Shown here: positions 22,001 to 34,968 of the stretch, piece by piece
Numbering within the stretch: position 1 is the first letter of the stretch
Layout of the letters: each line of letters begins with the position of its first letter
From: Cryphonectria parasitica EP155
Taxonomy: Eukaryota; Ascomycota; Sordariomycetes; Diaporthales; Cryphonectriaceae
Length of the DNA stretch: 64,000 nucleotides
Assembly: GCF_011745365.1 (NCBI RefSeq)
Contig: NW_024468912.1
Span: 2,294,001 to 2,358,000, forward strand
Direction of reading: 5' to 3'
Notes under the pieces: model-generated
Database searches by the model: none
What the model was told of the DNA's origin: nothing
What the model saw: the letters and a program-made list of their open reading frames with translations, nothing else
Translations under genes and position numbers: made by a program

Positions 22001-24769
22001 GCAAACATACTATGAGAATATTATAAGTTTAAGAAACTATTCCAGAGAGAATTGAATATAGGATTACCGGAATACAGCTTATATAATTACAAGATTTCGC
22101 TATAAGAAGAGAAACAGCTCAAATTCTTTTCTATTTATAGACTAAATAAAGCATAGCTAGAGGCACTTAGGGAATATCTCGATAAGAATCTTAAGAAAGA
22201 ATATATATAACTATTATAATTATCAGCAGAATATCCTATCTTATTTATATCTAAGAAAAATAGTAAGCTTAAGCTATATATTGATTATAAGCAATTCAAT
22301 GATATTATAATTAAGAACTAATATCTATTGCTATTTATTAAGGAATTACGAAATAAGCTGCAAGAAGTATAATAGTTTATAGTTTTAGATTTAAAAGAAG
22401 CTTATAATCTGATTAGAGTAAAAGAAGGAGAAGAATGGAAAACTGCTTTCAGAATATGCTACAAATACTACGAATATTTGGTTATGCTTTTTAGTTTAAT
22501 AAATATTCCAGCTTTATTCCAGGAAATAATCAATTATATTCTATGCAAGCATCTGAATCAATTCATTATTGCTTATCTTAATAACATTCTTATTTATTCT
22601 TAAATACTTGAAGAATATAAGAAATATATGAGAATAGTATTGCAAATACTCTAAGATGCAAAACTTCTTATAAAGCTTGCAAAAAGCTACTTTTATATAC
22701 AAAAAGTTAACTATCTTGGATTTATAATCAAGCTGGAATGCATTAAGCTACAGAAAGATAAGATGAAAGCTATTAGAAACTAGCTAATTCTCAGAAACAT
22801 TAGAAATATTAAGTTTTTTCTTAAATATATCAACTTCTACAAGCAGTTTATTAAGAACTATAGCTGAATTATACATCCTCTTACAAATCTCATCAAAAAG
22901 AAACAGCTTTTCGAATAAATCTTCAAAGCATAAGAAGCTTTCAATAAGATTATCAAGCATATTATCTCAGAACTAGTTCTATATAAAGCAGATCCTTATA
23001 AATCCTTTGAAATTGAGATCAATGCATTAGATTATATACTCAGAGAACAACTTAGCTAGCAAGATAATCAAGAATGTTTAAGAATTATAAGCAACTTTTT
23101 AAAGAAGTTGAATAGCTTAGAAATTAATTACAGAATCCTTAATCAGAAACTTATAGCAATAGTAAAAGCTTTCAAGAAGTAGCAATACTATCTTATTAGC
23201 ATATAATACTCGATTATAGTTTACTTAGATTATAAGAATCTAACTATATTTATAATAATTAAGATTTTAAATAAGCAATAAATCAGATAAGCAGAATTCC
23301 TTTTACAGTTCAATTTTAAGATTATATACTGCAAAAGCTTGAAGAATGAATAAGCAGATGCTCTTAGCAGAAGATCAGACTATCGAAATGCAGATTTCTT
23401 GAATATATAGAATATCTTTGCTTAAGATAAATTAGGAAATCTTATTAATGCATATAGAGAACTAAATGCTATCTTCAGAATTGAATCTTTAGAAAAAAAC
23501 TCAGAATTGATAATTCCAGATGAATAAAATAATTATATCAAGAATATATATAATATACTAGTATACGAATATTAGAGAGTTAGAGCAATCTATGAATATA
23601 TCAAAAGATACTGGAATCTATTAGACTTTAGAAAAAGAATTGGAAATATTCTATAATAATATAATAGCTGCAAAAAGAACAAAGTAGAAAGATATAAGCT
23701 TTACAAACTACTATACTCTTTATTAATATCTATAATTATTTAGCAATTCATTAATCTAAACTTTATTATCAAGCTATCTCTCTTATAAGAATTCTTAACT
23801 AAAATACAATACAATAGCATTCTAAAAATAGTTTGCAGACTAAGCAAGTATACTTATTTTCTTTCTTATAAGGAAAGCAGTATAGCAGAAGAACTTGTAT
23901 ATGCATTTCTCAAAATGATTATTGCTAACTATAGTATGCTAGAAGAAGTAATCTCTAATAGAGATAAAAAGTTCAATTCGAAATTTTGAACTTTACTTAT
24001 AAAATAGCTCGAAATATACTATAGAATATCTATAGCATTTTATCTGCAGATAGATAAATAGATAGAAAGAATAAATTAAATTGTTAAATAATATCTTTAA
24101 TATTATATTAATCAGAAATAGAATAACTGAATTAATCTATTGCTTCTTATATAATTCGCTTATAATAGCGCAGATATAAGTATAATAAAGAAGTTATTAT
24201 TCTTTATACTCTATGAATATAATTCAATAGTTTATTATAAAGCACTGCTAAAAGCAAATATAGAAGCTGCAGATAAAAGAATTAAGAAGATTAAGAAAGT
24301 TCAGAAGAAATTCTGATTAGAATTATAATTCATTCAAGAACGAATAATGCAGTATGCAAACTCCAAAAGAATTAAGAGACTAATTCTACAGAAGAGAGAT
24401 AAAGCTTATTTATTTCGAAAAAATATCAAAACAATCAGATCTAGCAATAAATTCAACTATAAAAAATTAGAATTATTCAAAATCTTATAACAAATCTTCC
24501 TGATTAATTACGAATTAGCATTATCTTATGAAATGAGAATATACTCAGTTTTTCACATCTTACTGCTGGAATTAGCAGCATAGGAAATATCAATGGATAA
24601 TGCAGCAGAAGTGGAGAATAATGAATCAGAATACAAAGTAGAAAAGATTCTTAAGCATAGAAGCATAAATAGCATAAGGGAATACCTCATTAAATGGAAA
24701 GGCTATCCAGCGAGCGAAAACTCATGAGAACCGCAGAAAAACGTTAAAAATGCTCAGGAAAAGAGCTAA
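19040..24769 (+). pseudogene. E3 gag-pol remains
   Basis: The Gag capsid-like region is followed by a CCHC knuckle at 19998-20039 (all three Cys kept, His codon now TAT, Gly now GAA). The protease region is not clearly readable. RT starts near 22275 with IDYKQFND and has its active site at 22574-22585 (YLNN for YLDD). RNase H is at about 22990-23390 (ends NEQADALSRR). The integrase core spans about 23700-24250 with the second Asp codon as AAT (23957-23959). The chromodomain at about 24630-24760 is the clearest in the window (YKVEKILKHR, then IREYLIKWKGYP). It ends at TAA 24767-24769; a deletion here removed the normal tail and the antisense ORF end. Confidence 0.92.
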
Positions 24770-25320
24770 GAAACTCTAGTTAATAACCTCAAGATGTCTC
24801 TGAGACATCAGACGAATCTCCTCTTCATGAAGACTGCAATCCTCCTTATTAGCAAACCTCTTCAAGAAATTGAAATCACAACAAATTATTTCTGCAGCAC
24901 ATTCCTCCAACAGCCTTCGCTATTTCCGTATACAATCAAGACAAGCCTGCAATGCTAGCAAAGCTTGTAGAGCAGCAGCATTTGCTAACTCTGTCTCAGC
25001 TTTCTCGCTCAAAACCTTGCACTTTTTACAAATCAAACGCCTTACTGAAAAAGAAAATCAGTAATTATAGAGAATACTAAGAAATAAAGAAACTAATTAG
25101 CAGAAGCTGAGAAATAATCAGTATTACAGCTTTAATTCAGAGAAATATACTTCTTATAATGAGAAAAGTTTTCAGCAAAACAATAGAAAGCTTTCATCTC
25201 TCAATAATAAGCATAAGCAGGCATTTTGATATCAAAAGCAGAAATAAGCTTAGCAAGATAATAATACTCTTGAGTTTTTACTGAATGATTAGAATGCAAT
25301 TTGTTAATTCTATTCGATAT
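24770..25320 (-). pseudogene. E3 antisense ORF (aORF), intron-containing form, C-terminus deleted
   Basis: Exon 1 is 25320-25098 (223 nt, the same length as in E7), starting at ATA in the conserved context. A 53-nt intron (25097-25045) has donor ATTAGT (GTTAGT after G-to-A), an ACTGAT branch-like motif and a TTTTTCAG acceptor. Exon 2 begins in a new frame with the helix-prone stretch seen in E7 (Lys/Ala/Leu-rich, with LANAAALQALLALQA in E7). Compared with E7, about 125 bp carrying the shared C-terminal motif are missing, apparently through a short repeated AGCTC/AGCT. Function unknown. Confidence 0.65.
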
Positions 25321-25413
25321 TTTGATTAGGAAAGCATAATCATGTATGCAAATAACTTGCTAAGAATACTTATAGAAGATCATTAGAAATAACAATCGAT
25401 AGAAAGAAGATAA

Positions 25414-26194
25414 TATTATGATTTATCTAATATGCAGATTACTGTTAGGGCTTGTATGCGCACAAAGGAAATAGGTGGCCCTTGCGACCCCTGGTGGCGG
25501 TTCAGGGCTGCTGCGAGGGCTTCGCTCCGAAGCAGCGCTCTCGTACGATGCCGCGTGGCCATCAGGCCATTGTCATCCCATCTAGTCCAGGCCAATTGTG
25601 TACATAAGGGAAAGGGGAACAACAGGTCCAGCAGCGAAAAAGAGGAGGGGGGAGATAGGTTCAGTAGTCCCTTTGAATGGAAGCGTCAACAGAGCGGCTT
25701 GGGAGCAGCTCACACCCCTTCACCTCACTTGTGTGCCCTTTTTACCCTGACAATTACTAGCTAGAATATCTGGAATAATTATTTGGAAAAACAGAAAAGG
25801 ATTTAATATCTTAAGAACTAAAGCTTATATAAGCAAGGATTAGGATTACAGAATCAGGATGGATCAGTAGCTAATCCATAGTAATCTGGATTAATTGGAT
25901 CATTCAGATAATCCAAGAAATCCAATAACCAATACTACCAACAGAACTAAAGAAGCTGAATATATAAGAACACGTTCATTCCCATTAGATAGATCTCATA
26001 TATAGCTCTTCAGTTGTTAATCTAAGTATTCAGTCTTATATACTGAGTAGCTCCAAAGGCAGTGAATACTTATATTGCTTATTAAGACTTGTACAGTTCC
26101 GTATTCAGAGACTTGATACTTCGATACTGCTCTTGTTAGCATAAACCCTCTTTGTGTACTTTGGAATCTTCGGATTGCTGCAGTGCTCATTACA
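25414..26194 (+). repeat. E3 3' LTR, interrupted by a foreign solo LTR
   Basis: Preceded by the purine tract AGAAAGAAGATAA. Starts TATTATGATTT (degraded TGTTATGACTC), is broken at 25442 by the 310-bp insertion, resumes at 25753 and ends CAGTGCTCATTACA. Confidence 0.93.
25443..25752. mobile_element. Unmutated 310-bp solo LTR of a different retrotransposon family
   Basis: Begins TGTTAGGGCT and ends ACCCTGACA, so it has TG...CA ends and a short imperfect inverted repeat (TGTTAGGG/TGTCAGGG). It is flanked by a perfect 5-bp duplication ATTAC (25438-25442 and 25753-25757). Its GC content is above 50% with no RIP signature, in sharp contrast to its host LTR. It encodes no plausible protein and has no internal terminal direct repeats, so a solo LTR is more likely than a miniature (TRIM) element. 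Confidence 0.85.
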
Positions 26195-26400
26195 CATAGA
26201 ATGCTTTCTACAAGTGGTAGCTACGATCATATACTGCATTGAGGAATTCCTTGAGGATTCATCTCATGAAGCCACTGCACTGATATGCTCACCTGGGAAA
26301 TCAGCAGCTTTGGCAACCCAAAAATATCAAAAGCTTACTATCATAAAGATCATGATACCAAAACAACAAGCTCTTAGCACTATGCTTACCTGAGATTGTG
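26195..26400. other. Non-RIP single-copy island, right half
   Basis: Begins with the second CATAG of E3 and continues the sequence left at 18539. Composition is moderate. No domain is recognisable in any frame; a 79-codon frame (26154-26393) starts inside the LTR and is chimeric. Ends TTGTG, the presumed target of E4. Confidence 0.6.
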
Positions 26401-26848
26401 TGTTATGACTCATTCAACATGCAGATTACGAAACAGATCACGAGTAACAAGGATTAGATATCAAGAACCCAACGTTCTAACAAAGCATTGATTACATAAC
26501 TCAGAGTTAGAGTTATAAGCATAGCCAATCAGAAAGGATAGCTTTGAATATATGCTATCCAGAGCTAGCAGAATAACTTGAATATATTGCTATTCAACAT
26601 ATTCACACTAAAGAGCTGAATATATAACTACACATTCATTACTATTAAATAGATTTAATATATAGCTCTTCAGTTATTAATCTAAATATCAGATTACTCT
26701 TTTATTCTAATAGCTCCAAAAGCAGTAAATACTTATATAGTTACTACAGTTATATTTCTATATTCAAAGCTTATACTTAATACTGCTCTTATTAGCATAA
26801 ACTTCTTATATACTTTGGAATCTTCGGATTACTATAATGCTTATTATA
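26401..26848 (+). repeat. E4 5' LTR
   Basis: 448 bp from TGTTATGACTCATTC to GCTTATTATA, in a distinct subtype (AGAAAGGATAGC and GAATATATTGCTATTC in its variable part). Confidence 0.93.
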
Positions 26849-26879
26849 TTTTAATAATTCTTATTTAAGAATAGTTTAG

Positions 26880-29800
26880 TATTATTCTTTTGAGCAATAT
26901 GAAATATAATAGCTTCTTAGAAAACTTTTTTATTCTTGTATGCTTCTATTTAGAAAGAACTGATTAATCAGATATATTAGCTTATTCAGTATATTCAGAA
27001 TCTGTATAATTAATAATAAGCTTAGAGCATTATTATTACTAACTAATAAGCTTAGCTAATTTAATAAGCTTAGTAGATATAGTTTATCTCTATAATTACT
27101 AATAATATTAGAAAATTATATAAGATGAATAAGCTTGCTATATATAATAGCAATTAAAAAATATTATATAAATTTCTCATTTACTGCAGAGTATATTTTT
27201 TGCATTATAAAATTCAGTTTACTAAGAAATCTGAGAAAATTATTCTTATAGAAACTCATTTTGAAAAGAATACTCTTATCTAATATAAGCTTTCTTTATA
27301 TAACTATTTAGAACATTAGAATAATTCTAATATATATATTTAGAATATTAAGAATATATTCGATTTCTTTGCAAGCTTTGAAAAAGCTTTTAAGAAAATC
27401 TTTAATAATTCTAATAAAGAATATATTATAGCTTAGCAATTTATAAATCTTAAGCAAACTAAATCAGCTTTTGCTTATATAATTAAATTTAAATAACTTT
27501 TAGTAAAACTTTTATAAGAAGATAAGAATTTTATAAAATATTATTATAAAGAATTTAAGAATAATATTAAAAATGAAATCTCTAAGTAAGATTAGCTAAA
27601 GAACTTTGTAATATTCTCTAATTAAGCAATTCGTATTAATAATTATTTATATAAGCAATAGATAAAGAAATTTAAGAAAGAAGAAAGCTAGATTTAAAGA
27701 TTTCTAGCTAATATAAGCAAGAAATTCCAATATAAAAATAGTAATTAATATAGCAATACAGCTTAAAGCAGTATTATATATGCTGATTTCATAGAATTCA
27801 ATACTGCTAATAAGCAGTATAGTAAAAGAAATAATATTACTTGCTATAATTGTAATAAATAGAAATATATATTATATAATTGCTATTAATCTTAAAAGAA
27901 TAAATAGCAATTAGTTTAGAAAGAATGCTAAATGAATATTGCTTAGCAATAGAAACTTAATCAACTAAGCAAAAATATTCTCTTGAAGCAAGTATTGAAT
28001 TCTATTGATTATAGAAATCTCAGCTGAATATTTTGCTATAATAATAACTGCTTAATATATTTCTTAAGTAAGAAAGGCTTAGAATAGTTTTCTCAGAAAT
28101 TTAGATACTATAAGCAGCTAGCAATAAAAAGGTGAAAATATATGCTCAGTATAATTATAAGCAATAATAATTCAAACTGCTTTAATATTACTAAATAAAG
28201 TATTCAGATATTAAAAGAAGAACTTAGCAATAATACTCTTTATCATTTCTTATTATTTATGCTAAGCATTATAACTAGGAATATGAATAAAAGATAGTAT
28301 TCTTTTAGCTATTAGTATAAATATTTAGATAATACTGAAAATACTTCTTAAATAATAAAAGAATTAAGCTAGAGCGAATGATCTAGCAATTTATCAGAGT
28401 TTTCTGTAAATAGCGAATCCAACAGCTTTACAAAAGTTTGAAAAGAAAGATTTCTCTTTAGTATTGAATGAAATAAGAAAACGATATGAATTGAATATTT
28501 CGTTTATAGAATAGAGCTAGAAGAGCTCTTTATCTATATTCTCTTGCAAAACATCGAGATATAATAAAATAAGAACTCTTGGATCAGCTTACTTTACAAT
28601 CTATATTATAAGCTAGCATAGATCTTCTGTGCTTATTATAGCTATAGAGCATATTTCTTGAAAAAAGTATAGTATGAATAATTCTTCATTAGAGAATCAG
28701 AGCAAATCCTTCAAGCTGTTAAGAAATAAGAGCTTTGCTTTAGGAAAGTTCTTAATAAGCAGTATAATAATACATATATCAAGCTATTGAATAACTGCTT
28801 CAAGCAATATATAGATAAGAAAATAGAATAGTAGCAATGCAGAATAATATTTTGTACAATTTATATTAATAACAAAGTTTATAACTAGTATTAACAGAAA
28901 AAAAACTAGAAATAATAATAATATAAGCAAAAGCAAGCTAAAAAGCTTACTTAAGAAGCAGCAAAGCAAGCTTAGAGAAAGAATAAGCAGCTTTTAATAA
29001 TCTCAAAAGGCTAAAATTGCTTATAAGAGAACTGCAGATAATTAGATCAGAATAGTTTCTATATAAAGCTTTTAAAGCAAACTATGCTTATATCAAGCTT
29101 AATATATATATTCAAGAATATAAATATAGCGTATTATTGAATAGTAGCGCTTAGAGAAACTTTATATTCCTATATATTGTTAATCAGGCATAACTATAGT
29201 AGAAATGAAAGAAGTAGCTATACATTCTTAGCATTATAAAAGAACAATCTATTGCATACAACTAAGGAGTAATTAATAAGGAAACTGATTATTTATCTAT
29301 CTTAATTCAAGAGCATATAATTAAGATTTCCTTTAATATTATAGATATAGTATAGTATGAGCTGATTATAAAGCTTTTATAGCTTAAGAAGCATAATTCT
29401 CGAATTAATTGAATTACTAGTTAGATTTTATAAGAACAAGCTATATTTAGGGAAATAGTTGCAATTAATGATACAGAATGAAAATCAGTTACTAAAAAAT
29501 ATTCAAGAAAAGAAGCTTTAAATAACTTTATATATACTTTCAAATCAGTAGAGCTAGCAGTTTAAGAAGAAGAATCTAGTAATAAGCAAACTCAAACAGT
29601 GCTAGAGTGCTAATAGATTAGCAAAATAATAGAAGCGAGATTCTCAGCAAGTCAGTTCGCTTCGGAGCAATAAGGAAAAGCTTCAGAATATGAATTATAA
29701 ATCTATACAAAAATCTCGAAATCAGATTCTTAAGCAGTTAGTTTAGCCTGAAGTAAATACTCAAAGCTCTCAAAAACGCTACTAAAAACAACAAGCGAAA

Positions 29801-32672
29801 AGAAGCATGCTTAATAATACTTATTATTTCTCCAGATAGCAGAAACAGTATATAGATCAGAATCAATACTTGCAAGCATATTACAGAAATATTACAAATT
29901 CAAGAAATTATTTCAGAAAGAATTGAATACAGAATTGCTAAAATATAGCTTATATAATCATAAGATTCTGCTATAAGAAGGAAAATAGCTTAAATTCTTT
30001 CTTATTTATAGATTAAATAAAGCATAACTAGAAATATTTAAAAAGTATCTTAATAAGAATTTCAAAAAGAAATATATATAATTATTACAATTACTAGCAG
30101 AATATCTTATTCTGTTTATATTTAAGAAGAATAGCAAGCTTAAGCTATATATTAATTATAAGCAATTTAATAATATTATAATTAAAAACTAATATTTGTT
30201 ATTACTTATTAAAAAACTGCAAAATAAATTGCAAGAAGTATAGTAATTTATAGCTCTAGTTTGAAAAAAGCTTATAATTTAATTAGAATAAAGAAAGAAG
30301 AAGAATAAAAGACTGCTTTCAGAATATGCTATAGATATTACAAATATTTAACTATGCTTTTCAATCTAATAAATACTTTAGCTTTATTTTAAGAAATAAT
30401 TAATTATATTCTATATAAGCATTTGAATCAATTTATTATTATATATTTTAATAATATTCTTATTTACTCTCAAATACTGAGAGAATATAAGGAATATATA
30501 AAAATAGTATTATAAATACTTTAAGATGCGAAACTTCTTATAGAATCTGCAAAGAATTACTTTTATATACAAAAAGTTAATTATCTCGAATTTATAATTA
30601 AGCTAGAATATATTAAGCTATAGAAAAATAAAATAAAAGCTATTAAAAATTAGCTAATTTCTAGAAATATTAGAAATATTAAATCTTTTCTTAAATATAT
30701 TAACTTTTATAAGCAGTTTATTAAGAACTATAGCTGAATTATATATCTTCTTATAAATCTTATTAAAAAAGAGCAGCTTTTTGAATAAATCTCTAAGATA
30801 TAAGAAGCTTTTAATAAGATTATTAAGCATATTATTTCAGAGCTAATTCTGTATAAAGCAGATCTCTATAAATCTTTTAAAATTGAAACTAATATATTGA
30901 AATATATACTTAGAAAATAATTTAGTTAGCAAGATAATTAAGAATATTTAAGAATTATAAGCAACTTTTTAAAAAAGTTAAATAGCTTAGAAATTAATTA
31001 TAAAATCTCAGATTAAAAGCTTATAGCAATAATAAAAGCTTTTAAGAAATAATAATACTATCTTATTAATATATAATATTTAATTATAATTTATTCAGAT
31101 TATAAAAATCTAATTATATTTATAATAATTAAAATCTTAAATAAGCAATAAGTTAAATAAATAGAATTTCTTTTATAATTTGATTTTAGAATTATATATT
31201 GCAAAAGCTTAGAAAATGAATAAGCAGATACTTTTAATAAAAGATTAAATTATTAAAATACAGATTTCTTAGATATATAGAATATCTTTATCTAAGATAA
31301 ATCAGAGAATCTTATTAATATATATAGAAAGCTGAATGCTATCTTCAGAATTGAATTCTTAGAAAAGAATTCAGAATTAATAATTTCAAATAAATAAAAT
31401 AATTATATTAAGAATATATATAATATATTAGTATATAAATATTAAAGAATTAAAGCAATTTATAAATATATTAGAAAATATTAAATCTTATTAAGCTTTA
31501 GAAAAAGAATTAAGAATATTTTATAATAATATAATAGCTATAAGAAAAATAAAATAAAAAAATATAAGCTTTATAAACTACTGCATTTCTTACTAATATT
31601 TATAATTATTTAGCAATTTATTAATTTAAATTTTATTATTAAGTTATTTTTCTTATAAAAACTCTTAACTAAAGTGCAATATAATAGCATTCTAGTAATA
31701 GTTTGCAAACTAAGCAAGTATACTTACTTTCTTCTTTATAAGAAAAGCAGTATAGCAGAAGAATTTATATATATATTTCTCAGAATGATTATTGCTAATT
31801 ATAGCATGCTAGAAGAAATAATTTTCAATAGAAATAAAAAGTTTAATTTAAAGTTTTGAATTTTGCTTATAAAATAGCTTGAAATATACTATAGAATATT
31901 TATAGCATTTTATCTGCAAACAGATAAACAGATAGAAAGAATAAATTAGATTATTAAATAATATTTTCAATATTATATTAATTAAAAACAGAATAATTAA
32001 ATTAATCTATTACTTCTTATATAGTTTGCTTATAATAATGCAGATATAAATATAATAAAGAAATTATTATTCTTTATATTCTATAAATATAATCTAATAG
32101 CTTATTATAAAATACTGCTAGAAGCAGATATAAAAGCTGCAGATAAAAGAATTAAGAAAATTAAGAAAGTTTAGAAGAAATTCCAATTAGAATTATAATT
32201 TATTTAGAAATGAATAATATAATATACAAATTTTAAAAGAATTAAGAAATTAATCTTATAGAAAGAAAATAAGATTTATCTATTTCGAAAAAATATTAAA
32301 ATAACTAAGCTTAGCAATAAACTCGATTATAAGAAGTTAGAATTATTCAAAATCTTATAATAGATTTTCCTAATTAATTATAAGTTAATATTATTTTATA
32401 GAATAAGAATATATTCAGTTTTTTATACTTTACTATTAGAATTAGCAGTATAGAAAATACTAGCAAATAATATAGCAAAAATAGAAAATAATAAACTAGA
32501 GTATGAAATAGAGAAGATTCTTAAATATAAAAATATAAACAGTATAAGAGAATATCTCATTAAATAGAAAGACTATTCAGTAAGCAGAAATTTGTAGAAA
32601 CTATAGAAAAATATTAAAAATATTTAAATAAAAATAGCTGAGTATTGAAAAAGAAAAGAAACTAGTATCTAG
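26880..32672 (+). pseudogene. E4 gag-pol remains
   Basis: Zinc knuckle at 27842-27883 (its third Cys position in the CCHC now reads Tyr-Asn-Cys, with His as Tyr). The RT active site at 30444-30455 reads YFNN. The integrase core is uninterrupted over 31674-31859 but has its second Asp codon as AAT (31827-31829). The chromodomain is at about 32490-32640. The pol stop TAG 32670-32672 overlaps the antisense ORF stop. Gag and RT are riddled with stops. Confidence 0.88.
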
Positions 32673-33286
32673 AATAATTACTCCGCTCCAAACCAAGATT
32701 TAGAAGCTTTAGAAATCTTACTTTCCAGGAAATCCAATCAATCTATTACCAAATTCCCTATATTTACAGAATTCCAATCAAAATTCTCAAAGAAAGAATT
32801 CCCAGCAATAGCAGCGAACTTCTCTATAACTACAGAACAAACTCCAGCAGCAATATAAGCTTGCTCCTCCTCAGCTTCCTCATATTCTAACTCCTTTATA
32901 CTAAAAAGGCTTCAGCGAACAGCTTTTATTATTCTCTTGAACTACAGATACTTTTGCTTTTATAAATATTTTATCTTTGCAGCAGCATTATATAGCTGCT
33001 TTTCAGCACTCTCGAGTTAGTTCTTCAGGCATTAGTATTGAATGCTTATTCAACGAATTTCCGCTGCACTCAGCCTCTGAATATTATATTAGAAGCAGCT
33101 TAAGCGAATATATTTGATATAATAAGAGGAATTCTTAATAGAAACTTAATAGAACTGAATACTATAATCCTTGCAGAAAGAATAGAAAGGTATAATAATA
33201 GTATTTGTAAGAATTAAAAAAAGAAGAGAATTCTTTTGTTTAGTCTTCTCAGCACAAGAATAAGATTTATTAATTTTATTTAATAT
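32669..33286 (-). pseudogene. E4 antisense ORF (aORF), intronless form
   Basis: A single frame of 206 codons, the same length as in E1, starting at ATA. Stops are at former Gln/Trp/Arg codons. The N-terminal part is aromatic-rich, the middle is Lys/Glu/Ala-rich (SIKELEYEEAEEEQA), and the C-terminus carries an intact ENFDWNSVNIGN followed by FLESKISKASKSW and GAE. The stop CTA at 32669-32671 overlaps the pol stop. Function unknown. Confidence 0.7.
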
Positions 33287-33378
33287 CTTAATTAGGAAAG
33301 CAAGATTATATATATAAAAGACTTATTAGAATATTTATAGAAGATTATTAAGAATAATAACTAATAGAAAGGAGATAA

Positions 33379-33670
33379 TATTATAATTTATTCAATATGC
33401 AGATTATAAAATAGATTATAAGTAATAAGAATTAGATATTAAGAATTCAATATTCTAATAAAACATTGATTATATAATCCAGAATTAGAATTATAAGCAT
33501 AGCTAATTAGAAAGAATAGCTTTGAATATATGCTATTCAGAGCTAATAAGATAATTTAAATATATTGCTATTCAATATATTTATACTAAAGAGCTAAATA
33601 TATAATCACACATTCATTATCATTAGATAGATTCAGTATATAGCTCTTCAGTTATTAATCTAAGTATCAG
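33379..33670 (+). repeat. E4 3' LTR, first 292 bp
   Basis: Starts TATTATAATTTATTC after the tract AGAAAGGAGATAA and ends at CTAAGTATCAG, where E5 begins. Same subtype as the E4 5' LTR. Confidence 0.92.
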
Positions 33671-34115
33671 TGTAATGAGCACTGCAGCAATCCGAAGATT
33701 CCAAAGTACACAAAGGGAGTTTATGCTAACAAGAGCGGTATCAAAGTGCCAAGTCCTTGAATACGGAACCGTACAAGTCTCAGTAAGCAATGCAAGTATT
33801 CACTGCCTTTGGAGCTATCAGAATAGAGAGTAATCTGATACTTAGATTGATAACTGAAGAGCTATATATAATAATCTATCTAGTTGGTAATGAATGTATT
33901 CTTATATATTCAGCTCTTCATTGTAGCTCATCTGGCTTACTGTGATCTGTGATCTGCATTGTAGTGATTCAGTAAGTAGCTTATCTGTATTATCGTAATC
34001 CAACCCTAATCCTTGCTTATGTAATTCCTGGTAGTTGTCCGATGTTGAGTTGTGATATCTGGTTCCTTGTTAGCAGAGCTTGTTTCGTAATCTGCATGTT
34101 GAATAAGTTATAACA
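33671..34115 (-). repeat. E5 3' LTR
   Basis: 445 bp from TGTAATGAGCACTGCAGC to AATAAGTTATAACA. Its variable part has repeated GTGATCTG units near 33940-33960. Relatively lightly mutated. Confidence 0.93.
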
Positions 34116-34462
34116 TTATCTCTCTTCTATCAGTTATTGTTCTTAACGTACTTCTGTAAGTTTCCTAATAAGCTATTTGTAGGCCTGGTTATGCCTTTCT
34201 AATTGAGATGTCGAATAGAATCGAAAAGTTTCTTTCTTGAAAATCCGAGCAATGCTTTCAGCTTTCTCTAATTATCAACTTCTAAGGTTTTGAAGTTATA
34301 CTTTGTTCTTTCTGTATCTCGAAGGGGTTGGAGTGTAAGATAATGGAAGATATTAAAAGGTATTCCTGTTGTGTTCGCTGGAATCGTTCTTGCGATGATT
34401 CCAGTATTCCGGTGAATGCTTATAGGTTTGCTTTTTTTTGAATCATTTCTTATTTGCCTTCT

Positions 34463-34909
34463 TGTAATGAGCACTGCAGCAATCCGAAGATTCCTAAGTA
34501 TACGAAGGGGTTTATGCTAACAAGAGCAGTATCAAAGTGTTAAGTTCTTGAATACGGAACCGTACAAGTCTTAATAAGCAATGCAAGTATTCACTGCCTT
34601 TAGAGCTACTCAGTATATAAGACTGAATACTTAGATTAATAACTGAAGAGCTATATTCTGAATCTATCTAATGGTAATAAATGTATTCTTATATATTCAG
34701 CTCTTTAGTTCTGATTAATCTAATTATATTATGATTCCTTATAGTTATCTTTCCGAATATATTAATTATATTCATAGCTAACATAGTTGCACTAGCAATC
34801 CTAATCCGAATTATATAATCCTGATTAATATTCGATATTGGATTATAATATCTGATTCCTTAATTAGTAGAGCTTATTCTGTAATCTGTATATTGAATGG
34901 ATTATAATA
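34463..34909 (-). repeat. E6 3' LTR
   Basis: Starts TGTAATGAGCACTGC and ends GATTATAATA. More RIP-mutated than the E6 5' LTR. Confidence 0.93.
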
Positions 34910-34968
34910 TTATCTTTCTTTTATTAATCATTATTCTCAATAATCTTCTGTAAGTATCCTAGCAAGTT

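Larger units (their letters stand above)
18540..26194 (+). mobile_element. E3: complete RIP-inactivated Ty3/Gypsy chromovirus
   Basis: 5' LTR 18540-19005, 3' LTR 25414-26194, and a perfect target duplication CATAG (18535-18539 and 26195-26199). The 3' LTR is lengthened by a 310-bp foreign solo LTR plus its 5-bp duplication. Many Gln/Trp codons are stops, but pol keeps long readable stretches, so RIP is milder than in E1. The LTR type and antisense ORF match E7 closely. The antisense ORF has lost its C-terminal end by deletion. Confidence 0.95.
26401..33670 (+). mobile_element. E4: Ty3/Gypsy chromovirus, 3' LTR interrupted by E5
   Basis: 5' LTR 26401-26848, gag-pol, antisense ORF, purine tract (33366-33378) and the first 292 bp of the 3' LTR. 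At 33670 the LTR is broken by minus-oriented E5, and its remainder must lie beyond the window. It is among the most heavily mutated copies, as expected for the oldest layer of this nest. Confidence 0.93.

Noticed and set aside
25432..25764. 110-codon frame on the + strand and 68-codon frame on the - strand in the GC-rich insert
   Set aside because: They span the ends of the 310-bp solo LTR and run into the host LTR; they reflect only its higher GC content.
31674..31859. Short frames of ~61-68 codons scattered through the AT-rich region as separate genes
   Set aside because: They are surviving pieces of integrase, Gag or antisense strands of pol in RIPed elements.
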